A program made the translations under genes and the position numbers. Shown piece after piece: positions 1 through 5,133 of a DNA stretch of 9,316 bases; position 1 is the stretch's first letter; every line of letters begins with the position of its first letter. The DNA is from an uncultured Anaerolineaceae bacterium (lineage in GTDB: Bacteria; Chloroflexota; Anaerolineae; Anaerolineales; Anaerolineaceae). The notes below the pieces were generated by a model, which saw nothing but the letters and a program-made list of their open reading frames with translations, was not told the origin of the DNA and searched no databases. The stretch lies in contig CALESS010000616.1 of the NCBI GenBank assembly GCA_937907495.1, positions 1 through 9,316 on the forward strand, read 5' to 3'.

Positions 1-588
1 GAAGCGATGCGCTCCTTTGAAGGCCAGGGGTTAATCCGCCGCCGGCAGGGGGTGGGGACCTTTGTGGTGCGGCAATCCAGTGTGCTGGAAAGCGGCCTGG
101 AAGTGTTGGAGAGCATTGAGGCCCTGGCCGCGAAGACCAATCTGGAAGTGAAGATGGGGGCATTGCATGTGGATCGCTTACAGGCCAGCCCGGAACAAAG
201 CGAGACCTTACATGTGGCGGTGGGCGCACCACTGTTGCAGGTTTCGCGCATCATCCTGGCGGAAGGCCGCCCGGTTTCGTTTCTGATTGATGTGTTGCCG
301 GAGGAGATCTTGAATGTTGAAGATTTACAACACGGGTTTACGGGTTCCGTGCTGGATTTTCTCATTCAACGAGGAAGCCCGGCCCTGGATTATGCTTTTA
401 CCGATATCCGGGCTGTTCCCGCCAGTGCGGAGATCGCCCGGGCGCTGGAGGTGCAGCGCGGGGATGTGCTGCTGATGTTTGTGGCTTACCTGTATTCCCG
501 CAGCGGGCAGGTGGTTGCCAACACGTATAGTTATTTTCTGCCGGGTTATTTCCGCTTTCATGTGGTGCGGCGGATTCCAGAATTATGA
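1..588 (+). CDS. GntR-family (HutC/UTRA) transcriptional regulator, 5' end outside window
   Basis: The reading frame is open from base 1, so the gene begins upstream; 195 codons are visible. The first ATG, at base 7, is internal and not a credible start. The opening residues include GLIRRRQGVGTFV, the typical end of a GntR winged helix-turn-helix, so most of the DNA-binding domain lies outside the window. The remaining ~160 residues look like a UTRA ligand-binding domain, with the usual 'PLLQVSRIILAEGRPVSF' strand pattern and a closing segment 'VVANTYSYFLPGYFRFHVVRR'-like (written here only as the family signature; it spans bases 508-576). UTRA regulators bind a small metabolite and usually repress neighbouring catabolic or transport genes. 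The next gene follows after 78 bp that hold a promoter and an inverted repeat, so local control of the carbamoyltransferase operon is likely (inference). The effector cannot be told from sequence. Confidence 0.9.
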   Translation, partial: EAMRSFEGQGLIRRRQGVGTFVVRQSSVLESGLEVLESIEALAAKTNLEVKMGALHVDRLQASPEQSETLHVAVGAPLLQVSRIILAEGRPVSFLIDVLPEEILNVEDLQHGFTGSVLDFLIQRGSPALDYAFTDIRAVPASAEIARALEVQRGDVLLMFVAYLYSRSGQVVANTYSYFLPGYFRFHVVRRIPEL

Positions 589-600
589 CATATGACATAA
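583..600. promoter_or_regulatory. Imperfect 18-bp palindrome with tandem TATGACA repeats
   Basis: TTATGACATATGACATAA is palindromic except for one mismatched pair (A588 against A595), centred on CATATG. It also contains two abutting copies of TATGACA (584-590 and 591-597); a related TCTGACA lies at 609-615. It overlaps the stop codon of the GntR gene and sits directly upstream of the -35 region of the following promoter. An operator or activator site is possible, but no protein can be assigned. Confidence 0.4.
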
Positions 601-628
601 TTGAATTGTCTGACAAGTTACGTATAAT
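601..628 (+). promoter_or_regulatory. Probable sigma-70-type promoter for the carbamoyltransferase operon
   Basis: A perfect -10 hexamer TATAAT lies at 623-628. With a 16-bp spacer the -35 would be TTGAAT at 601-606, matching the consensus at four of six positions. The transcript would begin near 635, giving a short leader before the ATG at 667. The -35 is weak, which fits a regulated promoter. Confidence 0.6.
606..616. promoter_or_regulatory. Candidate GntR-family operator
   Basis: TTGTCTGACAA is a perfect inverted repeat: arms TTGTC and GACAA around one T. It fits the general GT-N(3)-AC core seen in GntR-family operators, although that spacing is more typical of the FadR subfamily than of HutC/UTRA proteins. 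It lies between the -35 and -10 boxes, where a bound protein would block RNA polymerase. Binding by the regulator encoded just upstream is inference. Confidence 0.5.
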
Positions 629-666
629 CAACTGTATTCCGTTTTTTCAAAAATTATGGAGGAACC

Positions 667-1617
667 ATGCGCAGCTTTTCTGGTCGTGATATCCTGTCGT
701 TGAAGGATTTTGAACGGCAGGAGTTTTTCCGGGTGTTCGAGATTGCTGAAATGATGGAACCGATCGCCCGCAACCGCCGCAACAGCACCATGCTGGCGGA
801 AAAAACCATGGTCACCGCATTCTATCAGCCCAGTACGCGCACCCGGCTGGCACATGAGGCGGCCATGCATCGTCTGGGTGGGCATGTGACGGGCTTTTCA
901 GACGCCAAAATGACCCGGGCGGGGGACTGGTACCAGGAATCGATCAAAGATACCGTCAAAATGTTGGAATTTTACGGCGATGTAATTGTGATGCGGCACT
1001 TCCAGCAGGGGGCCCCACATGAGGCAGCCAAATGGGCAAGTGTACCGATCATCAATGGCGGCGATGGCTGGGGGGAGCATCCCACTCAAATTCTCACCGA
1101 TCTGTACACGGTGTTGCGGGAAAAGGGCCGCATTGACGGCTTGCGCTGGCTGGCCGTGGGGGATATGCGGATGCGCACCATGCACTCGCTGGCCTATGCC
1201 CTGACGCAGTTCGATTGCCCGATTACGTTCGTAGCCCCCCCGGATATGGCACTGAAGCCGGAATTTAAAGATGAGTTGCGCCAATATTCCCTGCGGTTTG
1301 AAGAAGCGGAGCATGTGGAGCAGGCGATTGCCACGGCAGATGTGATCCTGGTGGAACCGGTAGTGCAGCCCGATTACACCAAATCCCGCCAGGAAGCCGG
1401 GGAACATGGAATGACCCCGGATAACTATAAAATCACCCGTGATCTGCTCTTCAACAAGGGCAAATCAGATGCCATTTTGCTGCACTCCCTGCCGCGCATG
1501 GATGAAATTCCGCCGGATGTGGATATTACCCATTGGTCCCGCTACTGGCAGGAAGCTTTTTACGGTGTAGTGATGCGGATGGCTCTGCTTGGGCTGGTGC
1601 TGGGTGCGGTAGAATAG
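667..1617 (+). CDS. Aspartate carbamoyltransferase-like enzyme of altered specificity
   Basis: 316 aa, close to the length of an ATCase catalytic chain. The start is ATG 667 with GGAGGA at 658-663. The carbamoyl phosphate site is intact: STRTR at 56-60, MRH at 109-111, HPTQ at 138-141, and R170 in the MRMRTMHS segment. HSLPR at 273-277 stands where ATCase has HPLPR. The amino-acid-binding side is different. The loop at 77-96 has FSDAKMTRAGDWYQES where ATCases carry the catalytic Ser and Lys of the 80s loop. The segment at 230-234 reads EPVVQ where E. coli ATCase has TRVQ with the aspartate-binding Arg. I therefore see a carbamoyltransferase with a non-aspartate second substrate, not PyrB. It is followed 70 bp later by a second carbamoyltransferase and then a carbamate kinase, which suggests catabolic production of carbamoyl phosphate. 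The residue comparison was made from memory of E. coli ATCase. Confidence 0.85.
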   Translation: MRSFSGRDILSLKDFERQEFFRVFEIAEMMEPIARNRRNSTMLAEKTMVTAFYQPSTRTRLAHEAAMHRLGGHVTGFSDAKMTRAGDWYQESIKDTVKMLEFYGDVIVMRHFQQGAPHEAAKWASVPIINGGDGWGEHPTQILTDLYTVLREKGRIDGLRWLAVGDMRMRTMHSLAYALTQFDCPITFVAPPDMALKPEFKDELRQYSLRFEEAEHVEQAIATADVILVEPVVQPDYTKSRQEAGEHGMTPDNYKITRDLLFNKGKSDAILLHSLPRMDEIPPDVDITHWSRYWQEAFYGVVMRMALLGLVLGAVE

Positions 1618-1627
1618 AGACGCAATT

Positions 1628-1658
1628 CTCTGCGCAGGGCAGGTTTCGCTCTGCGCAG
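1628..1658. repeat. 10-bp direct repeat of a palindrome, able to form a hairpin
   Basis: CTCTGCGCAG occurs at 1628-1637 and again at 1649-1658, start points exactly 21 bp apart. The core CTGCGCAG is itself a perfect palindrome, so the two copies can also pair with each other (8-bp stem, 13-nt loop). The downstream bases are TAAAAATAAAAGG, with no T tract, so this is not a standard + strand terminator. It lies in the 70-bp gap between the two carbamoyltransferase genes. It may be an operator pair on one helix face or an mRNA processing/stability hairpin. Confidence 0.6.
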
Positions 1659-1687
1659 TAAAAATAAAAGGAAACGGAGGAAAACAA

Positions 1688-2668
1688 ATGCAAACCTTTC
1701 TTCATGGACGTGATTTGATTGGCGATCTTGATTTCAGTCGGGAGGAAGTTGAGACCGTGTTGGACGTGGCGTTCGATTTGAAGCGGAAACGGGCTTTGAG
1801 CGAATCCCATGCCTACCTGCGGGATAAAGTACTGGCGATGCTGTTCTTCTTCAGTAGTACCCGCACCCGCGGCTCTTTTGAGGCGGGAATGGCGCAGTTG
1901 GGCGGACATGCGGCTTTCATTGAATCCCGCACAACTCAAATTTCGCATGGGGATACCCCCAAAGAGATCGGTGAGATTTTTGGCCGCTACTTTGATGGGA
2001 TTGCCATCCGGCATGTGGACTGGGGCAAGGGCAACCAATACTTGAACGAGGTTGCAAAGTATTCACGGGTGCCCGTGCTCAACATGCAATGTGAGGTCTA
2101 TCATCCCTTCCAGATCCTGGCAGATCTGATGACAATTGTGGAGAAAAAGGGCCGCGATCTGCGCCGGAAGAAGATGGTGGTTTCCTGGGCGTATGCCGCC
2201 TCGTATCAGAAACCGATGTCGGTTCCGCAGTCGTTGATCCTGCAAATGCCCCGCTTTGGGATGGATGTGGTGCTGGCTCATCCGCCGGAGTTCCGCCTGA
2301 TGCCGGAGATCATGGATCAAGCCCGCGAGCAGGCGCGAAAGTTTGGCGCTGGCTTTGAAGTTATGGATGATATGGATGAGGCCTTTAAGGATGCGGACAT
2401 TATTTACGCCAAATCCTGGGGGGCGATGGTTCATACGCCCGATGAGAAGGCCGGGGCGGAAATCATCCAAAAGTATTCGGGCTGGATCACCGATGAACGC
2501 CGCATGGCTTTGGCCAAGGAAGATGCCATTTATATGCACCCCTTGCCGGCAGACCGCAATATCGAGGTAACGGATGCGGTGATTGACAGTCCACAATCGG
2601 TAGTGTACGACGAAGCCGAGAATCGAATGCATGTTCAAAAGGCCGTGATGGCCTTAACCATGAGTTAA
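1688..2668 (+). CDS. Knotted carbamoyltransferase, YgeW/N-acetylornithine carbamoyltransferase-like
   Basis: 326 aa; ATG 1688 has GGAGG seven bases upstream. The carbamoyl phosphate motif STRTR is at 57-61 and HPFQ at 139-142 (usually HPTQ or HPCQ). The segment SWAYAASYQKPMSVPQ (166-181) closely resembles the knot-region loop of E. coli YgeW. RFGMDVVLAHP (189-199), EAFKDADIIYAKSWGA (231-246) and the C-terminal DEAENRMHVQKAVMA (308-322) match the knotted YgeW/N-acetylornithine/N-succinylornithine carbamoyltransferases. HPLPADR is at 284-290. Where N-acetylornithine carbamoyltransferase has the lysine reported to be carboxylated, this protein has E293, so acetylornithine is not a safe substrate call. 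YgeW is encoded beside hydantoinase, peptidase and carbamate kinase genes in E. coli. The adjacent kinase here points the same way: release of carbamoyl phosphate from a ureido compound (inference). Exact substrate unknown. Confidence 0.87.
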   Translation: MQTFLHGRDLIGDLDFSREEVETVLDVAFDLKRKRALSESHAYLRDKVLAMLFFFSSTRTRGSFEAGMAQLGGHAAFIESRTTQISHGDTPKEIGEIFGRYFDGIAIRHVDWGKGNQYLNEVAKYSRVPVLNMQCEVYHPFQILADLMTIVEKKGRDLRRKKMVVSWAYAASYQKPMSVPQSLILQMPRFGMDVVLAHPPEFRLMPEIMDQAREQARKFGAGFEVMDDMDEAFKDADIIYAKSWGAMVHTPDEKAGAEIIQKYSGWITDERRMALAKEDAIYMHPLPADRNIEVTDAVIDSPQSVVYDEAENRMHVQKAVMALTMS

Positions 2669-2680
2669 TTGATTAATCAC

Positions 2681-2698
2681 AGGAGAATTGGGTCTATG
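2681..2698 (+). promoter_or_regulatory. Ribosome binding site that fixes the carbamate kinase start
   Basis: AGGAGA at 2681-2686 lies nine bases before ATG 2696. An in-frame TTG at 2669, immediately after the preceding stop codon, would add nine residues not found at the start of carbamate kinases and would place this Shine-Dalgarno sequence inside the gene. Confidence 0.85.
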
Positions 2699-3643
2699 AG
2701 TAAAAAAGGTGTAGCAGTTGTTGCAGTCGGCGGAAATTCATTGATCAAATCGGAAACCCGCAAGACGATTCCGGATCAATATGAAGCCGCCCAGGAATCC
2801 ATGCATCACATCGTGGATATGATCCAGGATGGCTGGGAAGTGGTGGTCACCCATGGCAATGGCCCGCAGGTTGGTTTCATCCTGCGCCGGTCTGAACTTT
2901 CGATGCATGAGCTGCATCCGGTGCCGTTGGATTACTGCGGCGCCGATACCCAGGGCGCCATTGGTTATATGTTCGTCCAGGCGCTGCACAATGAGTTCCT
3001 GGCCCGTGGAATGAACAAACCGGCTGCGGCTGTGGTCACCCAGACAATCGTGGACCGCAATGACAAGGCTTTCCAGAATCCGACCAAGCCGATTGGCTCT
3101 TTTATGAAGGAAGAGACCGCCAAGGAGCATGCCGAAAAAGACAAATGGACCGTGGTGGAAGATGCCGGTCGCGGCTGGCGGCGGGTGGTGGCTTCGCCCA
3201 TCCCGGTGAAGATTGTGGAAGCAGAAGCCATCCGCAAGCTGGTGGAAGCGGGATTTGTGGTGGTCGGTGTGGGCGGGGGCGGTATTCCCGTGATTGAAGA
3301 TGAAAAAGGCAACCTGATCGGCGTGGAAGCGGTGATTGACAAGGACTTCGGCAGCTCCGTGCTGGCGACCCTGATCAATGCCGATTTGTTCGTCATTTCC
3401 ACCGCGGTGGAAAAGGTAGCCATCAACTTCAACAAACCAGATCAGAAATGGCTGGACAAGATCACAGTGGCCGAAGCCGAGGCCTACATGGCAGAAGGAC
3501 ATTTTGCCAAGGGTTCCATGCTGCCCAAAGTGCAGGCGATATTGCGCTTTTTGAAGGCTGGCGGGAAGGCTGCCATCATCACCAACCCGGAGAATATTGG
3601 CCGGGCGATGCGCGGCGAGACCGGCACCTGGATCGTTCCCTAG
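2696..3643 (+). CDS. arcC: Carbamate kinase
   Basis: 315 aa, full length for the family. It catalyses carbamoyl phosphate + ADP to carbamate + ATP; the carbamate falls apart to CO2 and ammonia. Family motifs appear in order: AVGGNSLI near the N terminus (10-17), THGNGPQVG (52-60), LDYCGADTQGAIGYM (78-92), KPIGSFMKEE (131-140), GRGWRRVVASPIPVKIVE (158-175), GGGGIPVIED (193-202), EAVIDKD (211-217) and KGSMLPKV (272-279), with a closing GETGTWIVP. No key segment is missing. It starts 27 bp after the knotted carbamoyltransferase and is the last gene before a strong terminator, so the three genes form one operon. With two carbamoyltransferases and no visible arginine deiminase, it probably recovers ATP from a ureido compound other than citrulline (inference). 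The closest functional analogue by context is E. coli yqeA in the ygeW region; arcC is given as the family symbol. Confidence 0.95.
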   Translation: MSKKGVAVVAVGGNSLIKSETRKTIPDQYEAAQESMHHIVDMIQDGWEVVVTHGNGPQVGFILRRSELSMHELHPVPLDYCGADTQGAIGYMFVQALHNEFLARGMNKPAAAVVTQTIVDRNDKAFQNPTKPIGSFMKEETAKEHAEKDKWTVVEDAGRGWRRVVASPIPVKIVEAEAIRKLVEAGFVVVGVGGGGIPVIEDEKGNLIGVEAVIDKDFGSSVLATLINADLFVISTAVEKVAINFNKPDQKWLDKITVAEAEAYMAEGHFAKGSMLPKVQAILRFLKAGGKAAIITNPENIGRAMRGETGTWIVP

Positions 3644-3653
3644 GTTCCATTTC

Positions 3654-3689
3654 TTCAGGCCAGGCGGTTTTGCCTGGCCTGAATTCTTC
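3654..3689 (+). terminator. Intrinsic terminator after the carbamate kinase operon
   Basis: A perfect 12-bp stem (TTCAGGCCAGGC at 3654-3665 with GCCTGGCCTGAA at 3672-3683) closes a 6-nt loop GGTTTT and is followed by TTCTTCC. It starts 11 bases after the kinase stop codon. The T tract is broken, so termination may be partial. Confidence 0.78.
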
Positions 3690-3720
3690 CATGAGAGGAC
3701 GATTGATCCGTGAAAGACAG

Positions 3721-3749
3721 TTGACATTCCAAGAGCGTGGGAATGGAAT
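3721..3749 (+). promoter_or_regulatory. Probable promoter for the ABC importer genes
   Basis: A perfect -35 hexamer TTGACA lies at 3721-3726. A 17-bp spacer leads to TGGAAT at 3744-3749 (four of six matches to TATAAT). A better-looking TACAAT at 3768-3773 has no -35 at usable distance. Two inverted repeats overlap the region: ATTCC/GGAAT (3726-3730 and 3740-3744) and CACGA/TCGTG (3756-3760 and 3763-3767). They could be regulator sites. The 5' leader would be roughly 100 nt, with no riboswitch that I recognise. Confidence 0.55.
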
Positions 3750-3842
3750 CTGGATCACGAAATCGTGTACAATTATTTCATCTGGCAACTGTGCGTGAAC
3801 GGCACGGCAGATTCGGTCAATTTCCAACCATTTTATAACCTT

Positions 3843-3857
3843 GAGGAGGATCAGATG
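3843..3857 (+). promoter_or_regulatory. Ribosome binding site that fixes the binding-lipoprotein start
   Basis: GAGGAGGA at 3843-3850 precedes ATG 3855. The frame stays open up to a GTG at 3765, but only the ATG start places a normal positively charged lipoprotein signal peptide at the N terminus. Confidence 0.88.
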
Positions 3858-5063
3858 TATTCTAAACGTGCGTGGCTGTTCATCAGCCTATTGGTCCTGG
3901 TTTCAATGCTGGTCGTTTCTTGCAAGCCGACCGCGGAAACCGTTGATATCGGCGGAGCGAAGTTCCAGATTCCCGATATTCAAAAAGACAAATTCAATGT
4001 AGGAATGGTTCTGATCGGTCCGCATGACGATGGCGGCTGGTCACAAGCTCATTATGAAGGCCTGGAATATGTCGCCGAAAACGTTCCAGATACCCACGTG
4101 GCCTATATTGAAAACGTTCCGGAAGGCGCTGATTCGGAGCAAGTGTTCCGCAGCCTTTCCCGCAAGGGTTTTGACCTGGTCATTGGTACATCCTTCGGGT
4201 TTGGAGATGCCATGGAGATTGTGGCCGGTGAATTCCCGGATACCATGTTCATCCACCTGACCGGTATCAAATCCAATGGCACCAACTTTGGCAACCTGAT
4301 GGGCGCGATGGAAAATATGAAGTACCTGGCTGGTATGCTGGCCGGGGCACGCGCCAAGATGGATGGCAACCCGAAACTGGGTTACATGGCAACCTTCCCG
4401 ATCCCGGAAGAACTGCGCCTGGGCAATGCGATTGCGCTGGGTATGAAGAAGACCTGCCCGGAATGTACGATGGATGTGCGCTGGATCAACACCTGGCATG
4501 ATCCGATCATCGAGAAGGAAGCGGCTGCTTCCCTGTTTGATGCGGGTGCGCAGGTTGTCTTCACCGGCGCCGATACGCCGGCTGTGGCCGATGTGGCCCA
4601 GGAGAAGGGTAAATGGGGCGTGACCTATGACTGGTACGGTTCCTGCAAGGTGGAACGCTGCCTGACGGCCCCGTACTGGGTTTGGGGTCCGATCTATGCG
4701 GATATCGCCGCCCGCGTCAAAGCCGGAACCTACGTGCCTGGGTGGGATTATTTTGATGCCGAAACCGGCGCCCTGGGGCTGTATGGCTTCATGGAAGGCC
4801 AGGAATTGACCATGGGCGTCAAAGAACTGGATCCGGCTGTGGTGCAAGAGGTAAAGGATATCCTCGCCCAGATGTTGGCGGGAACCTTCACCCGCTTTGA
4901 TGTGTTCACCGGCCCGATCAACGATAACAAAGGCAATGTGGTCGTACCGGCAGGTGAAAAGCTGCAGCAGGTTGACCTGGATGCGTTCCCGGAATATGGC
5001 CTGGGTTGCAAGTATTGCATGAAGTGGTGGGCAGAAGGCATTACCGCCGAGCTTCCACAGTAG
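3855..5063 (+). CDS. BMP-family ABC transporter substrate-binding lipoprotein (nucleoside/purine class)
   Basis: 402 aa. The signal peptide has KR at 4-5, a hydrophobic stretch at 8-22 and the lipobox VVSC with C23 as the lipidated residue, so the protein is exported and membrane-anchored. The mature part shows BMP (Med/PnrA-type) marks: NVGMVLIGPHDDGGWSQA (48-65), GTNFGNLMGA (142-151), the WINTWHDPIIEKEAA segment (210-224) that in the family reads W-x-DP-x-EKEAA, PYWVWGPIYAD (273-283), and FTGPINDNKGN (351-361) followed by the usual MKWWAEGI near the end. Known members bind purine nucleosides; others bind different ligands, so nucleobase, nucleoside or ureide ligands are all possible. Unusual for the class as I know it, the mature chain holds three cysteine pairs: C201/C204, C264/C269 and C385/C388. 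Its ATPase and permeases follow directly, separated from it by a terminator-like hairpin. Confidence 0.93.
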   Translation: MYSKRAWLFISLLVLVSMLVVSCKPTAETVDIGGAKFQIPDIQKDKFNVGMVLIGPHDDGGWSQAHYEGLEYVAENVPDTHVAYIENVPEGADSEQVFRSLSRKGFDLVIGTSFGFGDAMEIVAGEFPDTMFIHLTGIKSNGTNFGNLMGAMENMKYLAGMLAGARAKMDGNPKLGYMATFPIPEELRLGNAIALGMKKTCPECTMDVRWINTWHDPIIEKEAAASLFDAGAQVVFTGADTPAVADVAQEKGKWGVTYDWYGSCKVERCLTAPYWVWGPIYADIAARVKAGTYVPGWDYFDAETGALGLYGFMEGQELTMGVKELDPAVVQEVKDILAQMLAGTFTRFDVFTGPINDNKGNVVVPAGEKLQQVDLDAFPEYGLGCKYCMKWWAEGITAELPQ

Positions 5064-5078
5064 AAAATTATAGTTCCT

Positions 5079-5113
5079 GGGGCCAGGTCATTTCGATGGC
5101 CTGGCCCCCTTTT
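5079..5113 (+). terminator. Terminator-like stem-loop between lipoprotein and ATPase genes
   Basis: GGGGCCAGG (5079-5087) pairs perfectly with CCTGGCCCC (5100-5108). Three further pairs, one of them a G-T wobble, extend the stem inward to a six-base loop. TTTT follows at 5110-5113. Placed after the binding-protein gene, it would let that protein be made in excess over the membrane parts by partial termination or by protecting the upstream mRNA end (a common arrangement; inference here). Confidence 0.75.
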
Positions 5114-5133
5114 CCTGACAGGCGGTGGAAAAA

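Noticed and set aside
642..653. T-run/A-run inverted repeat before the first carbamoyltransferase gene
   Set aside because: The one-base loop is too short for a hairpin, and the run is simple AT-rich leader sequence.
667..1617. Plain PyrB for pyrimidine synthesis
   Set aside because: Aspartate-binding and 80s-loop residues are not conserved, and the neighbours are catabolic (carbamate kinase), not dihydroorotase or other pyr genes.
667..3643. Arginine deiminase pathway operon (arcB-arcC)
   Set aside because: There is no arginine deiminase or arginine/ornithine antiporter in the window, neither transferase looks like a standard ornithine carbamoyltransferase, and the importer is of the nucleoside class.
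2738..3727. Long antisense open frame (329 codons) opposite carbamate kinase
   Set aside because: The opposite strand encodes a carbamate kinase with every family motif. The antisense translation has no recognisable domain and no ribosome binding site that I can see, and such frames arise from GC-biased codon use.
3757..3842. Riboswitch in the lipoprotein leader (purine or guanidine class)
   Set aside because: I could not match the conserved cores of these classes; only short inverted repeats are present.
3765..3854. Upstream GTG start extending the lipoprotein by 30 residues
   Set aside because: It would bury the signal peptide, it overlaps the likely promoter region, and a strong Shine-Dalgarno sits in front of ATG 3855.
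4041..4847. Antisense frame of 268 codons opposite the binding lipoprotein
   Set aside because: It shadows a well-supported BMP-family gene, and its translation shows no family features.
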